A stretch of 64,000 nucleotides of DNA, from the NCBI GenBank assembly GCA_946800325.1, contig OX326957.1:29623054-29687053 (forward strand). Reading direction: 5' to 3'. Positions 10,798 to 23,087 of this stretch are shown piece by piece; the first letter of the stretch is position 1, and each line of letters begins with the position of its first letter. The DNA is from Luzula sylvatica. Its lineage: Eukaryota; Streptophyta; Magnoliopsida; Poales; Juncaceae. The notes below the pieces were generated by a model. That model searched no databases, was not told the origin of the DNA, and worked only from the letters and a program-made list of their open reading frames with translations. Position numbers and translations under genes: made by a program.

Positions 10798-11398
10798 GGA
10801 GAATTCTAAAGCCCAACCTTTTTGAAATTTATCAACAAAAAACCCTAATAACTTTTAAATTGCTTAAAAAAATCCTTAGAAATTAAGTTGAATAATTTTA
10901 ACCCCTACAAAGTTTAAGTTTAACATTTCATCCAAAAAAATTTGGAACAAAAATATCCTTACTGATTCTCGTTTATAAATTATTTTCAATAAAAGTTAAT
11001 AAGTAAAATATTTCATAATTTAATATTTCACATTATTATATTTAAAAATGGTTTATGATAATATTTTACAACTCGCTATTTTATTTTACAATTTATAATA
11101 CATATAAATTATTATTTTGTTAAATAAATATTATTTCATATTACATTTTTAATTTTTTACATAAAACTTTTTTTATAAAAAATCATATAATAAATTATAG
11201 AATAATATTATTATGAAATATTATATTGTAAAATATTATTTATTTGTTAGTTTATTGAATAAATTCAAATTCAAATATAAAATCAATTGAGAGTGTAAAA
11301 AAAAATCCAGCTCAATTTCTAGGGGATTTTTGAAATAATCTAAAAGGCAGGGAGTTTTGCTAAATCCCAAAAAAAAGCAAATTTTCGAATAATTGGCC
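10798..11398. mobile_element. Mutator-like long-TIR element (degenerate)
   Basis: The two ends are inverted copies of each other over about 130 bp (left end with TTTTTGAAATTTATCAAC, right end reverse-complementing to TTGGGATTTAGCAAAAC). They resemble the ends of the better-preserved element at 44487-45166. The interior is AT-rich and non-coding. No clear TSD. Confidence 0.5.
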
Positions 11399-12618
11399 TA
11401 AAAGTCTAATCTATTGACCGAAGAATTTGGTCGGAGCACTTTCATGAAATTGACAGGTAAGAGAACAGTATTCTTGGAATAACAAACCATAGTGGCCATG
11501 TTTGGCAAGAGTATAAACATGAAATAAGCACTCTTATCCCATTTATTTTTATCCCAAACACTAATTTATTAGTAAGAATAAACAAGCATAAGAGAGGAAT
11601 AAAGCCATAAAAATTTACCCCACCTCAAACGTGGGGTAAGATTTACTCCTCTTTTTTTTTCTATTTCACCCCTCGTTAACTCTCTTCATATTTTTTTATT
11701 ACTTTTCACCATTCCCCATACATTTCTCTCTCTTTTCCTTCATCTTCACAACCAAACAACTCTTCACCATTGTTGTATGTTGTTTTTTCTTTGAAACTAA
11801 AATCTTTCTCACTATTTTCATCTACTTAACAAATAAAGTACGTCATTCTCTTCTATTTTTTATTCTCATTAATTTGAGACCAGTCATGTAATAGTTTTCT
11901 TTCGAAAAAAATGAAGGACTTTTGATGAAAATTATCTTTGGAAAAGATTTCGAGCTTAAAAAAAAATGGGATGGTATGTCCATTTTTTTCTCTCTATTTA
12001 TTGATTATTTTCATGAAAAAATGAAGTTCTCATTCTCTTTATTTTTCAGAAAAAGCTTATGTAAGGAGAATCGTTTATTTACAAGAAAAATATAATTTTT
12101 TTTTTAATTTTTTTTCCACAATAATGTTCAACATATGTATCATTAATAAATAGTGATAAATACAAATTAAGTATGAAAAATAGTGTTAAATATTTTATGA
12201 GATTATAATGTCACGTAGGTAATTTTATTAGTTTTTATTAATTAGAACAAGTATGTATTATTGGATGAATCTTTTACGAATATTTTGCCTATTTTAATTT
12301 TACATATGTCATATATTTTTTAGAAATTATACTAATATATTTTTGTGATATACTAATAATTAATAATTATTATTATTATTTCTTTTTAATGTTCATAAAT
12401 CATAAGAATATTTTGGTTATTTGTAAAAGATATTATTTTTATAATCAACACTCTCTCAACCCTATATCTTATTACTTTGCCAAACACAATTCTAAACTTA
12501 AGAATAAAATGGAATAATTCCTGAATCCTCTAAAAAGTTACACTTTCCTTATTCTCTTGCCAAACAGTAGGTTAATCCATAATCTTTCTCGTGACTTGGA
12601 GAACATATATTTGTTATT
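11399..12618. other. Gene-free AT-rich DNA
   Basis: Long poly-T and poly-A stretches; no gene or repeat boundary recognised. Confidence 0.4.
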
Positions 12619-13588
12619 TGGGAAATTTTCAAATAATGTCCATATTTTTTTTTCAATTTGTATAAAAATTTCTAACTTTTGAAAAACTCCAAAAACCACC
12701 CTACAAACAAGATTTGATTTTCAATTACTTCATGGTGTTATAATTTTTTAAGACCAAAATAACCCTTTATTTTCCATGTTTGAATTTATTCAACCTATTT
12801 TTTGCATTATTTTATGAATTTAAAAAACTTCATAAATATTTTTTAACATATACAAATTAAAAAAAACTATATATCATATACATAATTTTAATATTTATTT
12901 TATTTTATATTTTGTCATACAAAACTAAAAATAAATAAAAAAATAAACAACGACATAAAAAATATTCCTGAAAATATCTTGACAAAATAATATTATTTTA
13001 ACATTTAGTTTTAATTCTCAATAGTTGTTAATAAAAAATAGTTACTAAAAGACTAGCTGCTGAAATTCAATTAGCTGTTGAAATTAAAGTCTGTGACAAT
13101 ATTATTTTAATGCTAGTTTTAATGTTCATTCATTCATTTTTAATTTGACAAGAAATACTATTTAGTAGCTATTTTTATTAACAACTTTTGAAAATTAAAA
13201 CTAAAAGCTAGAATAATATTAATTTGTCAAGATATTTTCAGAAAAAAGTATATCGTTTTTGTTTATTTAATGCTAGTTTTGTATTACAATATATATAATA
13301 AATAGAAGATTAAAATTATGTATATAACACATATATTTTTGAAATCACTATATGTTAAAAAAAAAATCATGATTGTAAATTAGTAAAAGAATAAAAAAGA
13401 TGTTTAATAAATTTAAATATGAAAAATAGAGGGGTATTTTGGTCTTAAAAATAGTAACACCATGAAATATCCTTATAGGGGGGTAATTGATAATGAAGTC
13501 TTGTTTGTAAGCCGAGTTTTGGAGTTTTCCAAAAGTTAGATTTTTTTTATAAATTCAAGAAAAGATAGGGGTTATTTGAAAATTCCAT
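12619..13588. mobile_element. Long-TIR foldback element
   Basis: Left arm (about 12619-12990) and right arm (about 13210-13588) are inverted, diverged copies. Both contain CTAACTTTTG near the tip and ACACCATGAAAT or its diverged complement further in. A fragment of the same arm lies in the spacer of the large palindrome (about 16070-16350). The interior has no coding capacity and no TSD was found. A Mutator-like origin is inferred from the arm length. Confidence 0.55.
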
Positions 13589-14773
13589 CTAATAGAGCTT
13601 AATAATGTGTTGTTTATTTATTTGGCCTTCGAATGAATTTAAGAATTCACCTTATTGAAATTTAGTTATGCATTTCTTGTTTATATGGCTTAGATTATAA
13701 TGCGAGAAACAAGTTTCATTATGAACATTTAGTTCAATTATTTTAGTATTTACGATCAAGTACAAAACAACAACTGATTCTATTTCTAATACATGGAGTC
13801 ATAATTATTCTAATTATATATAGGTCAAGTACAAAACAACAATTCTAATATATATTGAGCAAGTTTCGACGAAGTCTCCGAGGGTGAAACGAACACCCAC
13901 TTCAAAATGGAGAACCGTTATACTCTTTATCCTATTTCTACGAGTTAAAATAAGGGGTTTGATACGTTGCTCTCACGAGATATATAATTTTGATTAAAGT
14001 TAAATAATGTGTCAAAGAGTAGGTTTCACTTTTCTAATTATCTTCATAACCTTTTCTTAATTCTCATTATTTTAATTTTTATTTCTTAACTCCCTCATTA
14101 ATACCTCCTTTGGTTTTTTAATTATTGCATGATCAACAAAATATGCATCCAAAGAGTAATCATTCTAATTTAATAAAATCACAAAAATATTTTTTCTAAT
14201 TTAATATTAATGTTTTAAAATTTGTTAACATTATTTAAATCCAAGTAGAAAAAAATTTAGAACTTTAATTTAGAAAAAATTGTCAATTATTTCTCCTGAG
14301 AACTTGGTATTTATTATGTATAAATATGAGTAGACGTAACATTAAACTCATACTTAGTGATAATCATATATGACCGAAATTACAAGATGAATTATGTTTT
14401 GAACCATGAATCGTTCAACCGATTTTTTACAATCTCAGACATAGTAAGAAAAATTTGTTGGTGTTTTTATGCGGGTATGCGCTATTTATAGTCATACGCT
14501 GACATTGACTATCATCAAAATATTTTAAAATTGTTCCTTTATTTTTTTTCTTGGCGACCCATTACGATTCTCACTTAAGTAATTCCTAGAAAAGTATGCG
14601 ACGGTTAAATAAGCTCCAATAAATTATTAAATATAATATATACATTTTTTCGGAATTATTAAAAATAATAATATTCAAATAATCATCATATTGAAACACT
14701 TCACCGATTCTAAGCAGATCTGGAAAGGAGTTGTGGTTGTGGCACGGGATACCAAATTGGGGACACTTTTGGG

Positions 14774-15000
14774 TAGATGTGGCAATCGGATGGGTCAGAT
14801 CGAATTCGGATCGGGTCATTACAGATTCGGATTGTTTCGGTTTGCGAGACGTTCGGGTCATCGCGTCGTTCGGGTCGCGAATTTTTTGGGTCGGATCGTT
14901 TCGGTTTTCCGATCAGTCGGGATTGGGTCATTCGGTTCTGGATAGTGTCGGTTTACGGATCATTCGGGTCTGGGTTGTTTCGCTTTTCGGTGATAGTAGA
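14774..15000. mobile_element. GGGTCGGAT-rich hAT-like remnant (left arm)
   Basis: Begins TAGATGTGGCAATCGGATGG, a hAT-like TIR, followed by repeated TCGGGTC and TTTCGG motifs. The inverted arm carries a shortened copy at 17615-17773, so the insertion preceded the inverted duplication. Confidence 0.5.
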
Positions 15001-15589
15001 AATTGGAGATCGAGGCTCGCGTACTATCGACTACGCGGGTAACATCATGAGTTATTATAAGTGCAAATCGAGTGGAGTGATCCCACATTATTTTCCAAGC
15101 CAAAATTTCCGACAAATTTAGATGTTTTTTTAAGAATTACCGATTGGTATCAAATTGATTGATTCCAAACAAAATGTTTATTCAACGTCTACTATTGTTT
15201 ATTTTGTGTTCCTTGTCCAGATTTTTTGATTTTCTATTGTATAAAAGATAAAAGGTCGGTATATAAAATGCATAATTTATTGATAATAATAAAAATAAGG
15301 AGATGAACAAGTAAAACAAAAAGTAACTAAACAAGTTTGCAATATTACAATTACAAATTTACCAATACATCTATTCAACATCTCTACAAAAATAAAAAAA
15401 TATATACAAAATACAAACTTAATACACACATGAATACACAATACTAGAATAATAATACTATTAAACAATTTAGGATAATTGTCCACTTTTTCCCTCTAAG
15501 TTATTGATTAAAACAAAAATGAAGGATTAAGTGGACTTACTAAACAAAATTAATGATTGATTGATGTCGGGGAAGAAAGCAAAAGCACC

Positions 15590-15799
15590 TCAGCCAGGAC
15601 CAAAGAAGTTTCGAACAACGTTAATGGCGAATCTAGGTACAATAATTGCCGTAAACAATAAAAAGAGCCCAAAAATGAAACAATAGAAACCGAAAAATAT
15701 ATGCCCTCTGTTAATTGTCGAGTTTTCCACAGCGAAAACAACAATCGAAGCTCCGAACATCATGAGGAAGAAACCAACACGAATTTCCCTGGAATTCAT
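15590..15799 (-). CDS. 69-residue two-helix membrane protein, left copy
   Basis: A short single-exon gene starting at ATG 15799 (MNSREIRVGFFLMMFG). Two hydrophobic segments, about residues 8-25 and 34-56, are separated by a polar loop (ENSTINRGH). A basic tail (PRFAINVVRNFFGPG) follows, predicting a two-pass membrane protein with few soluble residues. A TATA box sits about 100 bp upstream. The twin at 16853-17062 differs at three of 210 nucleotides: two synonymous changes and F for L at residue 43. The genes are divergent about the palindrome centre. I do not recognise the family. Confidence 0.6.
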   Translation of the reverse strand: MNSREIRVGFFLMMFGASIVVFAVENSTINRGHIFFGFYCFIFGLFLLFTAIIVPRFAINVVRNFFGPG

Positions 15800-15901
15800 T
15801 GGATTTCTCGTAATTAATTGATGGAAAAATTGTAGATTTAAGTTTTGAGGGTTTAGAAAATTGAAATGGCTATGAGAGAGAAGCAGAAAAGGGCGGGGTA
15901 G

Positions 15902-15909
15902 TTTATATA
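15902..15909 (-). promoter_or_regulatory. TATA box, left membrane gene
   Basis: TATATAAA on the minus strand, about 100 bp upstream of the ATG at 15799; mirrored at 16743-16750. Confidence 0.6.
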
Positions 15910-16065
15910 TGGTAGAAGAGAAGGTTGGGATTCAAATCAAAATTGACGAGGAAGTTTCAAGGAAGCTTCAGTTGCTATTCTGCTTTACCAAATGTGAAAT
16001 GAACACCGAATTCAAAATGGAGAAGTCCATTAAATTATTAAAATAATCAGCATTGATCTTTAGGA

Positions 16066-16586
16066 GTATTTACAAAAATATCCCTCCTAATTTTTCTAGA
16101 ATTTACAAAAAAAAAAAAATTCTAACTTTTTAGAAACTCCAAAAAAAACCTACATACAAGATTTTATTTTCAATTACCCTCATTATAGGAGTATTTCACG
16201 ATATTACAATTTTTTTGGACCAAAATATCCCTCTATTTTTCATCTTTAAATTTAATAAACATATTTTTACATTATTTTATTAATTTAAAATCATTATAAA
16301 TATTTTTTAACATATACTAATTTAAAAAAATTATATGTCATATACATAATTTTTAATGCATAGACATCTGTTTTACGTGGATAATTAAAAAATGCAGAAG
16401 TACTGAATTAAAAAATACAACTCAGACACATAAAAGATATCCAACCTGGCGTATCTGAATTCGGTGTTCTAAAAATCAATGCTGTATCAGATACTTATAC
16501 AAATTTGGTACTTATACATATCCTAACTTTGTTGTATCAGATACTTAATACACATACGAATATACGATACAACAAAGACTTTGATG
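16066..16586. other. Spacer of the large palindrome
   Basis: About 520 bp separating the inverted arms. About 16070-16350 matches one arm of the foldback element at 12619-13588. About 16450-16560 has repeats of GTATCAGATACTTA. It forms the shared upstream region between two divergent promoters. Confidence 0.6.
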
Positions 16587-16742
16587 TCCTAAAGATCAAT
16601 GCTGATTATTTTAATAATTTAATGGACTTCTCCATTTTGAATTCGGTGGTCATTTCACATTTGGTAAAGCAGAATAGCAACTGAAGCTTCCTTGAAACTT
16701 CCTCGTCAATTTTGATTTGAATCCCAACCTTCTCTTCTACCA

Positions 16743-16750
16743 TATATAAA
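16743..16750 (+). promoter_or_regulatory. TATA box, right membrane gene
   Basis: TATATAAA about 103 bp upstream of the ATG at 16853, followed by a CT-rich leader (CTTCTCTCTCATAGCC) typical of plant 5' UTRs. Confidence 0.65.
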
Positions 16751-16852
16751 CTACCCCGCCCTTTTCTGCTTCTCTCTCATAGCCATTTCAATTTTCTAAA
16801 TCCTCAAAACTTAAATCTACAATTTTTCCATCAATTAATTACGAGAAATCCA

Positions 16853-17062
16853 ATGAATTCAAGGGAAATTCGTGTTGGTTTCTTCCTCATGATGTTCGGA
16901 GCTTCGATTGTTGTTTTCGCAGTGGAAAACTCGACAATTAACAGAGGGCATATATTTTTCGGTTTCTATTGTTTCATTTTAGGGCTCTTTTTATTGTTTA
17001 CGGCAATTATTGTACCTAGATTCGCCATTAACGTTGTTCGAAACTTCTTTGGTCCTGGCTGA
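16853..17062 (+). CDS. 69-residue two-helix membrane protein, right copy
   Basis: Twin of the gene at 15590-15799, with residue 43 Leu instead of Phe. It has the same two predicted membrane helices, the polar loop with an N-S-T sequon in ENSTIN, and the basic C-terminus ending FGPG. The start is the first ATG after the TATA box and leader. The conserved downstream region in both arms contains an open frame (17122-17331) that is probably 3' UTR. Near identity of the two genes, including flanks, indicates recent inverted duplication or gene conversion. Function unknown. Confidence 0.6.
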   Translation: MNSREIRVGFFLMMFGASIVVFAVENSTINRGHIFFGFYCFILGLFLLFTAIIVPRFAINVVRNFFGPG

Positions 17063-17614
17063 GGTGCTTTTGCTTTCTTCCCCGACATCAATCAATCATT
17101 AATTTTGTTTAGGACATCAAAGTGGACAATTATCCTAAATTGTTAAATAGTATTATTATTCTAGTATTGTGTATTCATGTGTGTATTAAGTTTGTATTTT
17201 GTATATATTTTTTTATTTTTATAGAGATGTTGAATAGATGTATTGGTAAATTTGTAATTGTAATATTGCAAACTTGTTTAGTTACTTTTTGTTTTACTTG
17301 TTCATCTCCTTATTTTTATTATTATCAATAAATTATGCATTTTATATACCGACCTTTTATCTTTTATACAATAGAAAATCAAAAAATCTGGACAAGGAAC
17401 ACAAAATAAACAATAGTAGACGTTGAATAAACATTTTGTTTGGAATCAATCAATTTGATACCAATCGGTAATTCTTAAAAAAACATCTAAATTTGTCGGA
17501 AATTTTGGCTTGGAAAATAATATGGGATCACTCCACTCGATTTGCACTCATAATTACTCATGATGTTACCCGCCTAGTCGATAGTACGCGAGCCTCGATC
17601 TCCAATTTCTACTA

Positions 17615-17773
17615 TCACCGAAAAGCGAAACGATGTAGACCCGAATGATCCGTAAACCGAAACGATTCGAACCAGAAAAATCCATAATCCGAACGACCCG
17701 CAAATCGAAACGGTCCAAATCTATAATGACCCAATCCGAATCCGATCTGACTCATCCGATTGCCACCTCTACT
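17615..17773. mobile_element. GGGTCGGAT-rich hAT-like remnant (right arm, shortened)
   Basis: Inverted, deleted copy of 14774-15000. The TIR-like end reads GATTGCCACCTCTACT on the plus strand. Confidence 0.5.
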
Positions 17774-18789
17774 CAAAAGTGTCCCCAATTTGATACCCCA
17801 TGCCACAACCACAGCTCCTTTCCAGATCCCAAGTGTTTCAATATGATGATTATGTTGAATATTGTTATTTTTAATAATTCCGAAAAAATGTACACATAAA
17901 AAATGTATATATTATATTTAATAATTTATTGGAGCATATTAGACCGTCGTATACTTTTCGAGGAATTACTTAAGTGAGAATCGTAATGGACCGCGAAGAA
18001 AAAACATAAAGGAACAATTTTAAAATATTTTGATGATAATCAAAATGTCAGCGTATGACTATAAATAGCGCATACCCGCATAAAAACACCAACAAGTTTT
18101 TCTATGTGTGAGATTGTAAAAAATCGGTTGAACGGCTCATGATTCAAAACATAATTCATCTTGTAATCTCGATCCTATATGATTATCACTAAGTATGAAT
18201 TTAAGACTACGTCTACGTCTACTCGTTCTTGTACATAATAAATACCAAGTTCTCAGAAGAAATGATTGGTAACTTTTTCTAAATCAAAGTTCTAAAATTT
18301 GAGGGGAAAATGCTGCGTTACTTGGATGTGAATAATGTTAACAAATTTTAAAACATTAATATTAAATTAGAAAAAATATTTTATTTTATTAAATCAGAAC
18401 GATTACTCTTTGGATGCCTATTTTGTTCATCATGCAATAATTAAAAAACCAAAGGAGGTATCAATGAGGGAGTTAAGAAATAAAATAATGAGAATTAAGA
18501 AAAGGTTATGAAGATAATTAGAAAAGTGAAACCTACTCTTTGACCCATTATTTAACTTAAAATGTTTGGATCCCTTGCAGTAGCAAATCACAAACTCTAA
18601 TTTCTTCTCATAGAATAAGATGAACTCACTTTTTATACTGTACTAACACTATGTAAAATGTATTCACACTATGTAATGGATATTAGTTTAATTAAATAAA
18701 ATCAGTGATAGATAGGCATCGGCCAACTATAAAAACATGAAAACATCCTCTTTCTATTCATTTCTTCTCTCTCCCTCTTCTTTATAATA

Positions 18790-18819
18790 CTAGAAAAATT
18801 GGCCGCGCTACGCAGCGGG
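18790..18819 (-). mobile_element. Helitron-like 3' terminus
   Basis: On the minus strand the sequence reads CCGCTGCGTAGCGCGG, which can fold into a short GC hairpin, then CCAATTTTTCTAG and T. A small hairpin about 10 nt upstream of CTAG, inserted at an A/T site, is the hallmark of a plant Helitron 3' end. The matching 5' TC end to the right was not located. Confidence 0.45.
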
Positions 18820-20800
18820 TATATATATTATTAATTTATTATTTTTTTTTATGCTGAATGTAGAAAAGAAAAATTAAACCCATCTTTGAAAAAAGAATTA
18901 CTAACAATGACGTCATTACTTGCCAATTGTTATGATTACAACGAAATATATTATGATTACAAAGAAATATATTATGACTCTTGGATGCTTACACGTATAT
19001 TATGAACACAGTACACTGTACACAGAGTACACTGTTGACTGTTGGATGCTTACAAAATATATTACATATTGCATTCCCTATTGAAGTTTCTTTGCTTTTT
19101 CATTTTCAACGTATTTTGAAGTTTGAAGTGCCATTATATTATTTTCTACATTGACTATACAACTTTATGTTACTTTCAATACCGTGCTGCTGAGAAATCA
19201 AAGAAATATTTAGCCATAAAAATAAAAATAAAAAAACAAGCAATTTATGAGTAAAAATAAAATAAAAGATAAATTCAATAAATCTTGAAACCCTTCAAAT
19301 AATGAACATTATACCCTGGACTTGAACTCGTATCGTTCGCTACACTCTCAGAATATCTTCTCGCACCTATATGAACATTAATAATAATAATAATAATAAT
19401 ATCTTTATCAATGATTTGATTAAGATTTTGAGAAATTAGGGTTGAGTCCCCTGTATCATTGGACTCTTCGAATATAATATCTCTACCCATGTCCGAAGCG
19501 CTACGAATGGGAACTCAATTCGAATTTCAAAAAATCTGCGAAATTATTACTGTTTGCATTTGGTCCTGGTATTGTTGGATCTGAATTCTGAAGGACTTTG
19601 GTTCCATTCTCGAAAACCTAATTTCCATATATATAAAAGGTTTATCAAAACAAACAAAAAACATCAGGGTAATTTTGAAAAAATTTCAAAAATAAATAAA
19701 TAGAATATATATACAAGATCGAACTACAGTTTCAATTCTAAAACGGAGGTCACAGGAGCACTTCGTGAAATTTCAATATTTGAAAGTAAATTTGTGATCC
19801 ATTCTTAATCCCAAAATGTCGATTTAGCATATATAGTTTTACAAAATCAGAAAGTTGGATATCTCTTGAAATGTAAAATTATCGGGTATACCTTTATAAA
19901 AATTAAAATGTGCAATTATCATCTACAGCCCTTGAAAATTCTAAAATTATCATGCATAGACGTATAAGATTTAAAGCCATCATGGATATCTCTCAAAAAT
20001 CTGAAACTATTATCTAAAGTTGGACAAATAACCCTTGAAAAATCTGAAATCTACTAATATGAAATTTTCACATATTCCTAAATAAAATATGAAGTTATCT
20101 TAATGACCTTATAATATCTGAAATTATCAAATATATACAGCTCAAAATGTAATATTGAAACTAATTCAATATCTTCGGCACACACAAAGAAAAAACAATT
20201 CAGAACAGTGCAAGTGCTAAATTAGTTGTACAACAGATCTTCTGTTGACGTACATAAAAATTTCAGGTGAGTACTAAAATAAAAACATAGAAGAGAAAAA
20301 TAAGAACTTACACAAAAGATTCTCCCAAATCGGTCGCAGTCTTCTGTATAATAAAAAAAAACGACAATGTAAATATAACGAAGGAACAAACAAATGAAAT
20401 GAAATTATTACCTGAAATTGGGCCAATCGTTGGGGGAAACACACTAATCAGGAACTATTCGCTAAACAATTTTGTAAAAGTTATCCGCTCTTCTAATTCT
20501 CGCCTTCCCTGTAATTATACTGTTTTAATTTGAGAATTACCAATCAAAATTAAGTAAAATAGTTTGAAGAAACACCATTTTTAATTAAATGATACCTTAC
20601 CTCTTCTAAGAGCATTTGTCCATATTTATGTTTAAAAATGATCTTCTTGATGGACGAGCCACCCATATAATTTTTTCTGGGGAACATTCTCTTAACCTAA
20701 TATAGAAATCAAATTTCTAAATTTAAGAAAAGTAATATTATGATTAATATATTTTTGTTTTGTTAATTTGTACTAACTGAAGTGATATTATGGATTAATA
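18820..20800. other. Gene-free DNA, possibly Helitron body
   Basis: No coding gene seen. A (TAA)n-like run lies at about 19379-19400. If the Helitron end at 18790 is real, some of this is its body. Confidence 0.35.
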
Positions 20801-20965
20801 TTATGTATGTAGGGTACCGCGGTGCAAGGAGAGGGTGGCTGCCTCACCATGGATTAATATTATGGATTAATATTAATATTATGACTAGCGTGCCGATATG
20901 GTGGCTGCCTCACCATGGTTGCGGCCCTCTTTCTCCCTCTTGTTGTGCGCCCCCTAACTCCATCT

Positions 20966-20967
20966 TG

Positions 20968-21018
<51 letters not shown>
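20966..21018. repeat. (CT)n-(CG)n microsatellite
   Basis: About 18 CT repeats followed by six CG repeats, in a GC-richer island. The sequence TGGCTGCCTCACCATGG occurs twice just upstream (near 20836 and 20901). Confidence 0.9.
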
Positions 21019-21244
21019 AAACCCTAATCTGTTGAACCGCGAACGGACCGTGGAAGCGGTAGGGGAAAAGGAAGAGAAAGGAGATCTATGATCTATCTGG
21101 CTCTCTCACTCGCATGGTTCAGTTGTAACTTGTAAGTACGGATTGTATCGACTTTGAAACTCTGACAAATAATAGAAAGCATGGTTGTTCACGTATTCTT
21201 TTTGACTATGTTCCTTTTTTTTTGGGGGGGGATTTTGTTGTTGG

Positions 21245-21939
21245 TAGGGCTACAACTTTAGCTCGTGGCTCGCTCGAGCTCGACTCGATAATAGTTCGAT
21301 AATAGCTCGCTCGTTATTAACTCGAAATTAAACAAGCCGAGCCGAGCTAGCTCGAACGCTTATTGAGCCGAGCTTGAGCCAGACTCATCTCGCTCGTATT
21401 AAACTCGAAAAGAATTTGAGCTCGATTTAAAAAATTAAATTCGTTTATCATAATTAATTCATATTATATATATTATTATAATTAGAAAATTTTATAAATT
21501 TTTTTTTTTATCTCTTTAATAATTGCAAGTCAGGTTACAACTTAGGTCCTAAAAAAATTAACTAAGGGAGACAAATTAATAATTCCAAGTCCAAATCCTA
21601 TATTTTTTGTGTTTTGTGTTGTATATTTGATTTATTATTGTTATGTTTTAAGATATTTTTGTATTTAAAATATTTTTTGTTTATTCGCAATTGTTACAAT
21701 TTTTTTAATTAAAATTCAAGTTATTTTTTTAATTGAGCTACTGTTGAGCCGAGCCGAGCCGAGCTAGCTCGAATTAGAACGAGCCGAGCCGAGCTAGCTC
21801 GAATTAGAACGAGCCGAGTTTGAGCTTGATTTTTTTAGCTCGAACCATAATTCTAAACGAGCTAAGCCAGCTCGAGTAAATTCCGAGCCGAGCTTGAGCT
21901 TGGGACAGCTCGCTCGAGCTCGGCTCGTTTGCAGCCCTA
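21245..21939. mobile_element. Non-autonomous hAT element with perfect TSD
   Basis: A 695-bp element whose tips are inverted repeats, TAGGGCTACAA and TAGGGCTGCAA. It is flanked by the identical 8-mer GTTGTTGG at 21237-21244 and 21940-21947. Eight-base TSDs and TAGGG-type tips define the hAT superfamily. Subterminal regions are packed with GAGCCGAGC/GCTCGAGCTCG motifs, probably transposase-binding repeats. There is no transposase frame, so it depends on an element elsewhere. Confidence 0.9.
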
Positions 21940-21946
21940 GTTGTTG

Positions 21947-23087
21947 GACACAAACAAGTTCAAATTTACAAGAACCGACACGAAAGTTAGGAAATTATCA
22001 AAATGACAATTTCGACTTTTGACCATGTCATAATTAATATTTATTGATATTGAGCTCCATGTTACACCACTATATCTCTTCAATATTTATATTATTGAAA
22101 ATAAATAAATATCAAGATAAATGCTATATTTTATTATTAAATCTTACAAAATCATATTTGTTTTAGAAAATACATATTTTTATAAAATGATATATCTAAT
22201 AGTATTTTATTTCGCAAATAAAAAATTTATTTCAAAATATGATTTTATTGTGTCAATTGTCGATTATCGTTACCGGTACCTATTTTTTTATATGATGCCA
22301 ATGATATTCGAATCCATAACATCTTCAAAATATGATTTAATTGTGTCAAGCACTCAACCAACTAGGGGTGTTCATTCGGTCGGTTCGGTTCAAACCGAAC
22401 CGAATAAGGTCAAACCGTTTAAAACCGAACCGAACCGTTTAACATTTGAACCGATTAAAAACCGAACCGTTCGGTTTATTCGGTTGAACCGAATAAAAAG
22501 CATTATAATTTTAAAATAAAAATAAATTACTAATAAAGTTTATATTTTAATTATAAAAAAGATATAAATTAATATTCTAAAATACAATTATATTAATTTA
22601 TAAGATTATTATATGATTTTTGTTATATTTAAACATTAACATATTAAAGAAATATGAAAATGGAATGTTATTCGGTCGGGTTCGGTTTAATCGGTTTTTC
22701 AAATTTCAAAACCGAACCAAACCAAATGAACCAAACAATATTATTTTTTGAACCGAACCGAAGCAATATAAAAATACAGCTCATACTTATAATACTTAAT
22801 TGTAATAATTTGTTGCATAAAATTTTGAAAATGATTTTTTTATTTGCGAAATAAAATACTATTGTATATATCATTATATAAAATATGAATATTTTTTAAT
22901 AACCGTTGTTTATTTTGTAAAACAAATATGATTTTCAATAATATAAATATTGAAGACATATAATGGTGTAATATGGAGTTCAATATCAAGGGGAAAAAAA
23001 TTATGATATGGTCTCGAAGTCGAGATTGTTATTTTGGTAATTTCATAACTATCATGGCTATTCTTGTTATTTCAAAGTTGTTTGTGT
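21947..23087. mobile_element. Foldback element with about 270-bp inverted arms
   Basis: Left arm 21947-22219 and right arm 22841-23087 are inverted copies from ACACAAACAA inward to TTTATTTCGCAAATA. The loop contains CGGTTCGGTT-rich sequence (22373-22770). No transposase and no clear TSD. The hAT element at 21245-21939 inserted exactly at its left tip. Confidence 0.7.
22373..22770. mobile_element. GGTTCGGTT-rich hAT-like fragment
   Basis: Begins TAGGGGTGTTCATTCGG, the same tip as the intact hAT element at 34375-34859, and carries many AACCGAACCG motifs. No matching right tip or TSD, so it is rearranged or truncated. Confidence 0.5.

Larger units (their letters stand above)
13995..16065. repeat. 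Large palindrome, left arm
   Basis: Inverted copy of 16587-18558, ending near TTGATCTTTAGGA. It contains one copy of the 69-residue membrane protein gene with its promoter and 3' flank, and a CGGGTCGG-rich transposon remnant. Identity is very high across the gene. The length difference is partly due to deletions in the transposon remnant of the other arm (about 160 versus 227 bp). Confidence 0.9.
16587..18558. repeat. Large palindrome, right arm
   Basis: Inverted copy of 13995-16065, from TCCTAAAGATCAATGCTG to the sequence complementary to AGTTAAATAATG. It carries the second membrane protein gene. Confidence 0.9.

Noticed and set aside
15277..15486. 69-codon open frame downstream of the left membrane gene, mirrored at 17122-17331
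   Set aside because: It is duplicated only because the whole palindrome arm is duplicated; it lies where the 3' UTR is expected and is not in frame with the gene.
22121..22519. 132-codon frame
   Set aside because: Runs from a foldback arm into a CCGAACC repeat; no domain, composition explained by the repeats.
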